The notes beneath the pieces were generated by a model that saw nothing but the letters and a program-made list of their open reading frames with translations, searched no databases and had not been told where the DNA came from. Of a stretch of DNA of 64,000 bases, positions 37,851 to 46,018 are shown one piece after another; positions within the stretch are counted from its first letter, which is position 1, and each line of letters starts with the position of its first letter. The DNA is from Vibrio sinaloensis DSM 21326 (GTDB lineage Bacteria; Pseudomonadota; Gammaproteobacteria; Enterobacterales; Vibrionaceae): the NCBI RefSeq assembly GCF_000189275.1, contig NZ_AEVT01000117.1:151739-215738 (forward strand). Direction: 5' to 3'. The translations under genes and the position numbers were made by a program.

Positions 37851-39320
37851 CTACGAATAGGATTCATTAAATATGTCAAAAGGAAGGTGGAGACCTTTCT
37901 TCGACAACTGGTCGTGGCATTGCGGAACGACCCCTGTTGCCGTATAAAAACCTTGTACATTCCCTTCCTCGTCCATCCCCTGACGATGGAACTTAAAGAT
38001 CTCTGACATGGTGATGATTTCCCCTTCCATGCCATTAATTTCGCAAATGCTCACCATTCGGCGCTTACCGTCCTCTTGGCGTTCCATTTGTACTACTAGG
38101 TGTATCGCAGAGGCAATTTGAGAGCGAAGGTTCTTAGCACTCATATTCCACCCTGCCATAGCAAACATATTTTCCACCCGAGATAATGCGTCACGCGGGG
38201 TGTTGGCGTGAATCGTCGCTAATGAACCATCGTGGCCGGTATTCATCGCTGCAAGCATATCGACGGCCTCGGCACCACGGACCTCCCCAAGAACAATCCT
38301 ATCTGGACGCATCCGCAGTGAGTTTTTCACCAAATCTCGCTGGGTGATTTCCCCTTTACCTTCCAAGTTGGCCGGGCGTGTTTCTAACCGAACGACATGA
38401 GTTTGTTGCAGTTGAAGCTCTGCAGAATCTTCAATGGTAACGATACGATCATCGGCAGGAATGAAATTAGAGAAAATATTAAGAGTCGTGGTTTTACCTG
38501 AACCTGTACCACCCGATATCAAGACATTGAGCGCCCCCTGAACCGCAGCTTCAACAAATTGAGCCATCTGAGGAGATAATGAGTTGAACGCCAATAAGTT
38601 ATCCATATTGAGCTTTTCAACCGCGAAGCGACGAATAGAGACTGACGAGCCATCTAAAGCGAGAGGGGGAATAATCGCATTCACACGAGAACCATCGGTC
38701 AAACGCGCGTCGACCATTGGCGAAGCTTCGTCAATACGGCGCCCCACTTGACTAACAATGCGGTCAATAATATTGCGTAAATGACGTTCATCGAGAAACG
38801 TGTAAGGCGTCTGTTGCAGCTTACCTCGTCGTTCTACAAACACATGTTTGGGCCCATTAACTAGGATATCGGATACTGTGGCATCATTAAGCAGGGGCTC
38901 AAGCGGTCCAAGGCCAAACACCTCATCTTCGATTTGCTGAATAACCCGCTTGCGTCCTTCGGCACTCAAAGCATGGGTTTGGTCATCCGCCATCAATTGA
39001 ACAATCGCGTCATGAAGGTCATTTTTCGCCCGCTCTTTCTCCAAACTTGCCAAAAGTCCTAAGTCTAGTGTCTCGAGCAGTCTTTGATGATAGTAGTGCT
39101 TAACTTCTTGCTCTTGCTTCAGCTGTTTGCGTGCATCATCAACCGCTTTATCACTTGCTTCCTGCTCTTGTTTTTTCTTTTCCTTCAAAGCATTAGATGC
39201 GGTAAGAGCTGAAGATTCACCGCCAACTTCTAGACCAGAGGCATCTTGTTGCTCTCGCTGATCTGCTTCAATAACCTTCTTCTGCAGTTCAGGGTTCATA
39301 TTCTTTCGTTTGAAAAACAT
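37851..39320 (-). CDS. tadA: Tad pilus assembly ATPase (CpaF type)
   Basis: Cytoplasmic secretion ATPase of the type II/IV superfamily that powers pilus assembly. The 489 residues show a charged, probably coiled-coil N terminus (about 40-75), Walker A ISGGTGSGKTTT at about 268-279, and the Walker B/His-box region LGEVRGAEAVDMLAAMNTGH followed by GSLATIHANTPRDAL. Upstream is tadZ (27-base gap). Confidence 0.95.
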   Translation of the reverse strand: MFFKRKNMNPELQKKVIEADQREQQDASGLEVGGESSALTASNALKEKKKQEQEASDKAVDDARKQLKQEQEVKHYYHQRLLETLDLGLLASLEKERAKNDLHDAIVQLMADDQTHALSAEGRKRVIQQIEDEVFGLGPLEPLLNDATVSDILVNGPKHVFVERRGKLQQTPYTFLDERHLRNIIDRIVSQVGRRIDEASPMVDARLTDGSRVNAIIPPLALDGSSVSIRRFAVEKLNMDNLLAFNSLSPQMAQFVEAAVQGALNVLISGGTGSGKTTTLNIFSNFIPADDRIVTIEDSAELQLQQTHVVRLETRPANLEGKGEITQRDLVKNSLRMRPDRIVLGEVRGAEAVDMLAAMNTGHDGSLATIHANTPRDALSRVENMFAMAGWNMSAKNLRSQIASAIHLVVQMERQEDGKRRMVSICEINGMEGEIITMSEIFKFHRQGMDEEGNVQGFYTATGVVPQCHDQLSKKGLHLPFDIFNESYS

Positions 39321-39347
39321 CGTACGTTACCCTCTCATTTCACCTAG

Positions 39348-40574
39348 CTAGGAGAACAACTTGCTTAGCCAGCCTTGTTTTTTCTCACTCTTCGGTAGGA
39401 GCAACGAAACAAACTTGCTTACCGATTTCGACAAAGTACTGCCTTTTTTGGCTTCAATAAACGGGCGGCCTAAGTTGGCACTCTCCAGCGCAACTTTGAA
39501 ATCATTCGGGATGGTATGAACAGAGACATCCCCAACCGCCTCTTTAATGTCTTTGAGCTTGATGGTCTGCCGTTTCTCATAGCGATTCACTATGATCTCA
39601 ACTTGATCCCGATTTATGCCAAACTCAAACGAGAGTGTTTTAATGATTTGGTTGCAGCTTTTGATCGCGACAAGGTTTTGCTGCGTGACCATGAACAGCT
39701 TGGTCGCAGGTGAAATAACCGGAGCGAACAGACGATCGAGGCCTCTTGAGAGATCAACCACCACATAGGGATATTGCTCGCGAAGAAACGGCAACAACTT
39801 ATTTAAGTGATGGGCTTTTTCGTAGTTCTCATGGCTGTTTTCACGCTTAAATGCCAAGATGTGCAGCCCTGAATCATGCTTTGTCACCAAACTTCCCAAT
39901 GACACCTCATCCAGATCAGAAACATTAGCCAAAGCATCAATTAAGCTGTATGTCGGTTGAATATTGAGATAGTCATTGACGACGCCAAACTGTATATCGA
40001 GATCGAGTAACATCACTTGTTCAGGGTGTTGTTGTGCCATTTTGATCGCGGTATTCAGTGCCAACATCGATGCGCCACACCCCCCTTTTGAGTTCATGAA
40101 CACCATCAACTCACCAAGGTTGCGACTGGCCACCTTATCTTCTGCCACATTATTGAGTAACGGCGTTAGCTCCTGAATCTCAGCTTTATCGGACACGAAG
40201 TCCGCCGCACCAATTCGCAGCGCTATTTTTAGCGCACCACTGTCATGCTCATTCCCAAAAACAATCAACTGCGCTTCATGGTTACTGCTATTTTCAGCTG
40301 GAGATTCAAACTGCTGTAGCTCAACGATTTTCTGCGCCCAATTAGGGCCAGTTTCAACAAAAATAAGGTCTGGAGGAGAAAAATGGGCAAGGTTTGCCAC
40401 CACCAAACCATGAAAAGAAATCATCTCATAGCTGATGCTCTGGCATTTGGATAACTCATGGCTAATATGCAAATGAAACGCATCGGACGAGTAAAAGACC
40501 CATACTGTTAAATTTGTTTTTAGCCTCAGAGGGGGACTCTGTTTCCCCGGTGCAATTGGCACGGCTTCACCCAT
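39348..40574 (-). CDS. tadZ: Tad pilus localisation protein (CpaE/MinD-like)
   Basis: ParA/MinD-superfamily protein of 408 residues that places the Tad machine at the cell pole in other bacteria. An N-terminal receiver-like domain (about residues 20-140) is followed by a deviant Walker A, MNSKGGCGASMLALNTA, and the LLDLDIQFG and VVDLSRGLD motifs. AGGAGA precedes the ATG. A 200-base gap separates it from the upstream small lipoprotein gene, so a secondary promoter there is possible. Confidence 0.92.
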   Translation of the reverse strand: MGEAVPIAPGKQSPPLRLKTNLTVWVFYSSDAFHLHISHELSKCQSISYEMISFHGLVVANLAHFSPPDLIFVETGPNWAQKIVELQQFESPAENSSNHEAQLIVFGNEHDSGALKIALRIGAADFVSDKAEIQELTPLLNNVAEDKVASRNLGELMVFMNSKGGCGASMLALNTAIKMAQQHPEQVMLLDLDIQFGVVNDYLNIQPTYSLIDALANVSDLDEVSLGSLVTKHDSGLHILAFKRENSHENYEKAHHLNKLLPFLREQYPYVVVDLSRGLDRLFAPVISPATKLFMVTQQNLVAIKSCNQIIKTLSFEFGINRDQVEIIVNRYEKRQTIKLKDIKEAVGDVSVHTIPNDFKVALESANLGRPFIEAKKGSTLSKSVSKFVSLLLPKSEKKQGWLSKLFS

Positions 40575-40775
40575 TCATTCTCTCCTGCAGTATCCCTAAC
40601 TGCTACTACCATTAAGGTATTCGTTTTTGCTTTGTTACTTACCTTGCTTCACGGCTGTGTACCGAATCATTCCATATGTACTAAGCCCGTGATTTGATAG
40701 CTAAACTTATCGATTATTCCTCACTCATTACTAAGTGTAGGAAACGTATCGAGATCTGCCAGAATAACCGAAAGC
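40575..40775 (-). other. gap in the tad operon
   Basis: A 201-base non-coding stretch, unusual in an operon that is otherwise tightly packed. I see no terminator hairpin and no defended ORF on the minus strand. It may hold an internal promoter for tadZABCD, or mark a lost gene. Confidence 0.4.
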
Positions 40776-41042
40776 TTAATTACTGAAGCCCTCTAAGAAT
40801 TGGCTGTCAGTTCCCTGCAGGTCTTTGTCTTGTTTGCCAGTGTAAACTTGATAAGCCCCTTCCATACGCTCACCACTCCCTTCAGGGATTAACCCTAAGT
40901 TCTCTGTTGTGGCATCTGGGTTGTAAACTTGAGCATTACGTACTTTCACCATATGTTGACCGAGCTGCTCCGCGTTATTGACACACCCAGTCAGCAGCAC
41001 CATTGAGCCAATAATTGTGATCACTAATAAACGCAATTCCAT
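40776..41042 (-). CDS. small lipoprotein of the tad locus
   Basis: An 88-residue predicted lipoprotein: the signal peptide ends in the lipobox LLTGC, followed by a short hydrophilic chain without recognisable domains. The second of two adjacent ATGs (41042) is chosen because AGGAGG would be too close to the first (41045). It starts 10 bases after rcpA ends. In other tad loci this position is often held by RcpB/CpaD, which is also an outer-membrane lipoprotein but longer; this may be a reduced functional equivalent. Function unproven. Confidence 0.75.
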   Translation of the reverse strand: MELRLLVITIIGSMVLLTGCVNNAEQLGQHMVKVRNAQVYNPDATTENLGLIPEGSGERMEGAYQVYTGKQDKDLQGTDSQFLEGFSN

Positions 41043-41051
41043 CATTGCCTC

Positions 41052-42515
41052 CTAAAGACTGTGTCCAAACGTACCTTCAGTGCCACCTTTCGAATGGTCA
41101 ATGAAGTTGCTTTCTTGGGATTCATTAGATTTAGATTTCCCCGTTGGTGCGATGTAAGCACCACGTCCAAGCAAGTAATACTCAAAATCATTCGGCTCAA
41201 CGAATGAGTCAGTCGGTAACGAGACCTTGCTTCTATCGATAGGTTTCGCCAACCTTGGCGTGACTAATATAACCAACTCAGTTTCACCTGAAATGTACTC
41301 CTGACTATTAAACATTTGCCCTAAAACAGGGATATCGCTAAAGCCAGGTACCCCACTGACAACATCTCGCACGTTTTCGCTTAGTAACCCAGCAATACCA
41401 ATGGTTTGCCCATCAGCAAGCTCCAAGGTTGATGACGCGCTTCGACGGGTAATCGGTGGGATAACGTATGTTCCGTTAGTGCCTCCGGGGTTTAAAGTAA
41501 GCGTGGCGCTGTTGGCAATTTCACTGACATCAATGGCTAGATTTAAGTTAATGTGCTTGTCACTTAGAACCGTAGGAATAAACTTCAGTCCAACACCGTA
41601 CTCTTTGTACTCTATGGTGATGCCATCATCATCAGGGACAGGGATTGGAAACTCGCCACCAGCAAGAAACTCAGCCTTCGCTCCACTGAGCGCCGTTAAA
41701 TTAGGCTCGGCCAGCACTTTTGCTGAGCCATTTTGTTTGGCAATATCCAGTGCAAAGGTAAACAGCGTATCCCCATCGATAAAGGTGCCTAAGAAGCCCG
41801 TGTTATCAATTCCTGGTGCATTGAAAATTGGGCCAATCCCGCCATTTACATCATCAATGATTGCCCCTGCGGATGTGCCCCCCCAAGAAAAGTTGCCGTT
41901 GCTTTCAAAGAAGTGGAAATTGGAATCAAACTTTCTTACTAAGCTACGCTGCACTTCTGCGACCGTCACTTCCAACATTACCTGCTGGGCACCACCTATG
42001 GTCATCAAGTTAATCACACCGGTTTTCTGTACTTGTTCACTCAGGGAACGATTTTCTTTGTCCGCTTCTTGCCCAGCAGAATAAGTTTCCGCAACTCGCA
42101 GTGCTTTGTTCATCGCCGCTTGATTACTTATCTGCCCACTCAAGATCAGTCGATTTTGCGCGCTATGAACTTCAATCTCCTCATTGGGTAAAAACTCATA
42201 TAACTTGGCTTTAAGGCTGTTCAGGTCATGGGTGACTTCGATGTTGATTGATTCAATCAAGCGCCCACGACTGTCCCAAGCCATCAAGTTCGTTGAACCC
42301 AATTTTTTACCAATCAGAAACACTTCATCCGACTTGAGCATTACAATATCGAGCACTTCGGGATCACCCAATGAGACTCTTTTGGCCTTTGCAGCTAAAG
42401 TGACATGAGTTGATTTGTGATGCGGTACTTTGACAATTTTGCCTGACTGAGTGGCTGATACTGCTGACAAAGAAAAACTTATACTCACTACTAATATTAA
42501 AATCCGTTTCAACAT
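41052..42515 (-). CDS. rcpA: Tad outer-membrane secretin (CpaC type)
   Basis: Outer-membrane secretin forming the pilus exit channel, 487 residues. It has a signal peptide (MLKRILILVVSISFSLSAVSA), a pilus-assembly N domain (HVTLAAKAKRVSLGDPEVLD), a BON-like region, and the secretin core with VLAEPNLTALSGAKAEFLAG and GVPGFSDIPVLGQMFNSQ, ending LVILVTPRLAKP. Neighbours rcpC (8 bases upstream) and the small lipoprotein gene fit the tad order. Confidence 0.95.
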   Translation of the reverse strand: MLKRILILVVSISFSLSAVSATQSGKIVKVPHHKSTHVTLAAKAKRVSLGDPEVLDIVMLKSDEVFLIGKKLGSTNLMAWDSRGRLIESINIEVTHDLNSLKAKLYEFLPNEEIEVHSAQNRLILSGQISNQAAMNKALRVAETYSAGQEADKENRSLSEQVQKTGVINLMTIGGAQQVMLEVTVAEVQRSLVRKFDSNFHFFESNGNFSWGGTSAGAIIDDVNGGIGPIFNAPGIDNTGFLGTFIDGDTLFTFALDIAKQNGSAKVLAEPNLTALSGAKAEFLAGGEFPIPVPDDDGITIEYKEYGVGLKFIPTVLSDKHINLNLAIDVSEIANSATLTLNPGGTNGTYVIPPITRRSASSTLELADGQTIGIAGLLSENVRDVVSGVPGFSDIPVLGQMFNSQEYISGETELVILVTPRLAKPIDRSKVSLPTDSFVEPNDFEYYLLGRGAYIAPTGKSKSNESQESNFIDHSKGGTEGTFGHSL

Positions 42516-42523
42516 GGCTCACC

Positions 42524-43267
42524 TCAATCTCTGACTCGAATATTGCTAGATTCAGTGCCTTTAATAATCGTGACACTTGGTGCAACGTATTTTTTGACCA
42601 CTTTTTCTTCTTCGTGAGGGTTACGCAGTGTTAACTGAATTTCCCCTTTGCTTCTAGCAGTCAGTAGTTTCTCGGCATCTTTAGGTGATACCTCTAACGT
42701 TACAGCGCGCACAATGATCGGTTTGTTTTCTTTGGTCCGTGCCGTTTGGTCTACCGCGAGTACTTTGATGTCTTTCAGCACCGTGACGGTATTTGCATAC
42801 GTCGAGCTGTATTTAATGGTATTAAGGACATCAACGCGATTACCCGGTAATAAGAAACCGGCAACACCAATAACATCATTAACCCGAATGGTGACCGCGC
42901 GTTTGTTTTCTGGAATCAACGAAGCCAACGTTGAGCCTTCGCCAGGCGCTGCCAATCGATTCTGATGCACCACTTCACCTTGATAAATCGTGGTTGCGAC
43001 CACTTGCCCTATCAACTCTTCGGCTTTGGTAAACTGACCTTCATTTCGCCAATCGACTTCTAACAATCGACTAGAAACATGCTGCTCTTCAATCGGGGTA
43101 CCTGCGGGAATTTCCTGGCTGGCGATAATGACAGGCTCTCGCTCAATTAACTCCATTTCCACTTGGGGCTGTAATTGTCTATCCATCCACTGCTTAGCAA
43201 AAAATACTGCGCCTAAGCCGAATACTATAGATAGCAAAAACAGTAATATGACCTGATTTCTGCTCAT
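42524..43267 (-). CDS. rcpC: Tad pilus assembly protein (CpaB type)
   Basis: A 247-residue protein with one N-terminal membrane helix and a periplasmic SAF-domain region (VIASQEIPAGTPIEEQHVSS) followed by the RcpC/CpaB domain (RAVTIRVNDVIGVAGFLLPG). It is thought to contact the secretin and affect pilus or glycan interactions. Its ATG overlaps the stop of the upstream AAA+ ATPase gene by four bases (ATGA), so the two are translationally coupled. Confidence 0.93.
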   Translation of the reverse strand: MSRNQVILLFLLSIVFGLGAVFFAKQWMDRQLQPQVEMELIEREPVIIASQEIPAGTPIEEQHVSSRLLEVDWRNEGQFTKAEELIGQVVATTIYQGEVVHQNRLAAPGEGSTLASLIPENKRAVTIRVNDVIGVAGFLLPGNRVDVLNTIKYSSTYANTVTVLKDIKVLAVDQTARTKENKPIIVRAVTLEVSPKDAEKLLTARSKGEIQLTLRNPHEEEKVVKKYVAPSVTIIKGTESSNIRVRD

Positions 43268-44610
43268 CGTTCTCCTCCTCCTTTGCCGTCAGCAGTAAAA
43301 TAAACTTCCCAGGCGCGGGTGACGATTTCAGGGGAGATAACCGGATCAACTTCTTCAAAAACAATGATATCTCGGCTGATACCAACAATATCCTTTGGAA
43401 TACAAGGATAGAAACCAACGCGATGCTGACTGTGTAAATCAAATAACTTGGTATAGCTTTCTTCACTCACTGTCAGTTTTTTCGATTGCGCAAACGAACT
43501 CCACAACGAGTGATATTCTTCTTTTAACAATGGTCCAAATTGAATCTTATAGCCAAGGCGACGTAAAAATGCGGGATCACTGATCTTTTCCGGATCGAGG
43601 TTCGTAGAAAAGGCCAATGTAAGAATAAAAGGTATGGTGATTTGTTGGCCATTGGGGAGATTGAGGTAGTCATAAAAGTATTCCATCGGAACAATCCAAC
43701 GGTTTAACAAGGTGTCTACTGGCATGGGCTGACGCCCCAAATCATCAATAATGAAAATGCCATTGTTGGCCATCATCTGCAGTGGAGCCATCCATACTCG
43801 GTTGTGTTCAGAGTGATTGACTTCTAGCATATCCATCGTCAACTCACCGCCAACTTGAATACTTGGTCTCTCACACAGGGCCCATCGCCTGTCAAACTGC
43901 TCTTTAAACGCAATGGATTTGATTTCTGAACTGGCGACCTTTTTGTGATGCTGCGGAGAAAACACTTTAATAATGTTACCTGCTGCATACACTGCGTAGG
44001 GAATATAGACCGAGGTGTTCAGCGAATTGAGTAGCCTAGTCGCGACAAAGGTTTTACCTGTACCAGCATCGCCATAAAGTAATAACGCTCTCCCCGAATT
44101 GATTGCCGGCCCCAAAACGGAAATCATTCTCTCCGCGCCGAGCACCTCAGACAAAGCAAAACTGACATCTTGACGATTTACCATTTGAGCCCTGACATCT
44201 TGGTCTTTAACCATGGCTTCATAGTCGTTCAAAGAAACGGGTGCGGGCCCTAAATAAGCATCTTTAGCAAAGGCTTCATCTGCTTCTTGCATTCCCTGCT
44301 CAGACAATCCGTACCGAACGTTACCGGTCGACTGAGTTGAAAATGAAGAAGGTGTGGCTTGAAAAACTTCAACGTGAGACTTGCTCCGTAAGTCAGCGAG
44401 CATATCTTCAATCATGTGACTGTTAACGCACATCAACTCTGTAAGTTTGAGGATATCTGACTTAGGGTATGCGGCTAAATGTTTGATCAACAAGTTCTCT
44501 AGGACCGCCCGAGGGATGTTCAGAGAATCAAATGATGTCGGAACTGGAGGAGCTTCCGCTTGAGGCTTCAATTCAGTTCTATGTTTAACCTCTTTATTTG
44601 ACTGCACCAT
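43264..44610 (-). CDS. winged-helix AAA+ ATPase in the tad operon
   Basis: A 448-residue cytoplasmic protein I cannot name. Residues about 32-107 look like a winged helix (DILKLTELMCVNSHMIEDML and the wing-like VRYGLSEQGM). An AAA+ module follows, with Walker A LLYGDAGTGKT (about 177-187), Walker B GIFIIDDLGR (about 285) and a sensor-like AFSTNLDPE. The start at 44610 has AAGGAG five bases upstream. It is coupled to rcpC and 25 bases from tadV, so it is part of the pilus operon, but it is not one of the core Tad proteins. A regulatory or assembly-remodelling role is inferred. Confidence 0.8.
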   Translation of the reverse strand: MVQSNKEVKHRTELKPQAEAPPVPTSFDSLNIPRAVLENLLIKHLAAYPKSDILKLTELMCVNSHMIEDMLADLRSKSHVEVFQATPSSFSTQSTGNVRYGLSEQGMQEADEAFAKDAYLGPAPVSLNDYEAMVKDQDVRAQMVNRQDVSFALSEVLGAERMISVLGPAINSGRALLLYGDAGTGKTFVATRLLNSLNTSVYIPYAVYAAGNIIKVFSPQHHKKVASSEIKSIAFKEQFDRRWALCERPSIQVGGELTMDMLEVNHSEHNRVWMAPLQMMANNGIFIIDDLGRQPMPVDTLLNRWIVPMEYFYDYLNLPNGQQITIPFILTLAFSTNLDPEKISDPAFLRRLGYKIQFGPLLKEEYHSLWSSFAQSKKLTVSEESYTKLFDLHSQHRVGFYPCIPKDIVGISRDIIVFEEVDPVISPEIVTRAWEVYFTADGKGGGER

Positions 44611-44635
44611 AGAGACTCCTTCTCTTTCAGTGTGC

Positions 44636-45142
44636 CTAGAAGTAACTTTGTAACGCCAAGCCAATCACGACAATGGGAGCAAACGGCATTCTTAATTTTT
44701 GAGCTTGCTCTTCAGCAACGTCTTTGGGTGCTGTCCGCCCATAAGCAAACAACATTTTGTACCGCTCTAGCTGATGTTTTACGCTCTCTTCTTTCCCTGC
44801 GGCTTTGATCAATGCGTACACGCTGCCAACGAGAATGCTCGCGACTGCGATCCACAACGAAATATCCATCAAATGTCCCCAGCCCAGCCAAAAACCGACA
44901 ACGCCAAGTAACTTAACATCGCCAGGCGCCATAACTCTCAACAAATGAAGAACCAGTGCGCCAAAAAACATGGCTCCACCGCCCATCAACGCCTCAGTAA
45001 ACGAAGGTGACAAGGTCGGCTGGACGAGCATTTTTGCTACACACAGAACGAGGGTTAAAATCAGTAGTACATTAGGAATGCGATGCTCTCTAGCATCAGA
45101 CACAGCAATCATGAGCAACACAAACCAGATAAAGTACTCCAT
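44636..45142 (-). CDS. tadV: Flp prepilin peptidase (CpaA/A24 type)
   Basis: Inner-membrane aspartic peptidase that cleaves Flp prepilins, 168 residues with about five helices. The two catalytic aspartates are in VSDAREHRIPN (near residue 16) and the PGDVKLLG motif (near residue 74). It lacks the N-terminal methylase domain of PilD, as expected for TadV. It lies 22 bases downstream of the second flp gene and ahead of the AAA+ ATPase gene. Confidence 0.93.
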   Translation of the reverse strand: MEYFIWFVLLMIAVSDAREHRIPNVLLILTLVLCVAKMLVQPTLSPSFTEALMGGGAMFFGALVLHLLRVMAPGDVKLLGVVGFWLGWGHLMDISLWIAVASILVGSVYALIKAAGKEESVKHQLERYKMLFAYGRTAPKDVAEEQAQKLRMPFAPIVVIGLALQSYF

Positions 45143-45164
45143 TCGAACACCTACCTTGCTGCCG

Positions 45165-45329
45165 CTACTGGCTGAAAAGGGAATTAAATTCTTCTGTTAA
45201 AATATCTTGGAAAGCAAGAAAGAGACCAGATAGGCCTGCAAGCATCACGCTCGCTCCGACAACATACTCGACTACTGTCAGACCAGTCTCGTCTTGAAAA
45301 AAGTTCTTGATGTTATTTTTCAGCAACAT
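45165..45329 (-). CDS. flp: Flp-type pilin 2
   Basis: A 54-residue prepilin, too short for many gene callers. Reading from 45329 gives an N terminus MLLKNNIKNFFQDETG and then LTVVEYVVGASVML, which has the Flp processing signature: cleavage after Gly with Glu5-Tyr6 of the mature chain. The hydrophobic helix follows at once and the mature pilin is about 38 residues. It lies between the other flp gene and tadV. It differs considerably from its paralogue after the EYVVGA segment, so it may be a minor pilin. Confidence 0.9.
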   Translation of the reverse strand: MLLKNNIKNFFQDETGLTVVEYVVGASVMLAGLSGLFLAFQDILTEEFNSLFSQ

Positions 45330-45423
45330 AATCCACTCCTAGATGTTGTATAGGCTCGCTTTATGGGGAGCAGCCAACCTATACAACTATATTAGTAGGG
45401 ATTATCAAATTTGCCTCATCGGT

Positions 45424-45600
45424 TCACGATGAAGATTGGTTGAATACACCACTTAGCTGTGTTTCAAGAATCGAGCTAAATGCATCGAAAATACCAGCTA
45501 GACCAAGCACTAACAAGCCTGCGCCCACTACGTATTCAACAACCGTTAAACCTTCTTCGTCCTTCAAGAATGCTTTGATATTTTTTAGTACTTTAGTCAT
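45424..45600 (-). CDS. flp: Flp-type pilin 1 (probable major pilin)
   Basis: A 58-residue prepilin beginning MTKVLKNIKAFLKDEEG and continuing LTVVEYVVGAGLLVLGL. The Gly/Leu junction with EY five residues later is the Flp/TadV cleavage motif. AAAGGAG precedes the ATG. As the first gene behind the promoter region it is the likely major subunit of the pilus, with a mature length of about 41 residues. Confidence 0.92.
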   Translation of the reverse strand: MTKVLKNIKAFLKDEEGLTVVEYVVGAGLLVLGLAGIFDAFSSILETQLSGVFNQSSS

Positions 45601-46006
45601 AACCAGTCTCCTTTTGTCTAAGTACCTAAGCGTCGTGCTTAACTATAAATTAGGAGTTTTCTGCCACTAAGAGTTAGGACTTTTTTGTCTAGTTTTGGTA
45701 CTTTTCTGCTCTAATAAATGTGCTAAAAAGGCAAGAAAGTCCCAGAATTAGGTGATCTGTTGACCATAAACCTGAATAATCTACAAATAAGCGTGCTCTA
45801 AGCATTTTCAATAACTCATTGTAAAAAATGGCCTTAACCATCAATTAAGTAAATACACCCACCTGATAGATATATTTATTTGCAATGTATCAATACTGAT
45901 ACTTGACAAAATTGAGCAATAAATAAACATTGATCTTGCTCCCAAAAATATCTGACCTAATAAGACATTCATATCAACAGCATGGCACTAAGAAAAAAGC
46001 ACTAGC
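45601..46006. promoter_or_regulatory. control region between flp and the AraC-type regulator gene
   Basis: About 400 bases, AT-rich, with no gene on either strand that I can support. Three related direct repeats lie 50-108 bases upstream of flp (45650-45708). The rest contains AT-rich tracts on the regulator side. This is the only place in the tad locus with room for the main operon promoter. Confidence 0.6.
45650..45708. repeat. three direct repeats in the flp promoter region
   Basis: TTAGGAGTTTTCTG (45650), TTAGGACTTTTTTG (45674) and TTTGGTACTTTTCTG (45694) are spaced 24 and 20 bases start to start, close to two helical turns. Same-orientation repeats of this size are typical of AraC-family activator sites, and an AraC-type gene is the divergent neighbour. 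Function inferred. Confidence 0.6.
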
Positions 46007-46018
46007 TTGGGGAAAAGT

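Noticed and set aside
40612..40698. Plus-strand reading KVFVFALLLTLLHGC that resembles a lipoprotein signal in the rcpA-tadZ gap
   Set aside because: It has no ATG, GTG or TTG start, stops after about 28 codons, runs against the operon and has a histidine in the lipobox; judged coincidental.
41401..42084. Open frame of 227 codons on the plus strand inside rcpA
   Set aside because: It is antisense to a clearly conserved secretin core, has serine- and proline-rich low-information composition typical of a complementary-strand shadow, and has no ribosome site.
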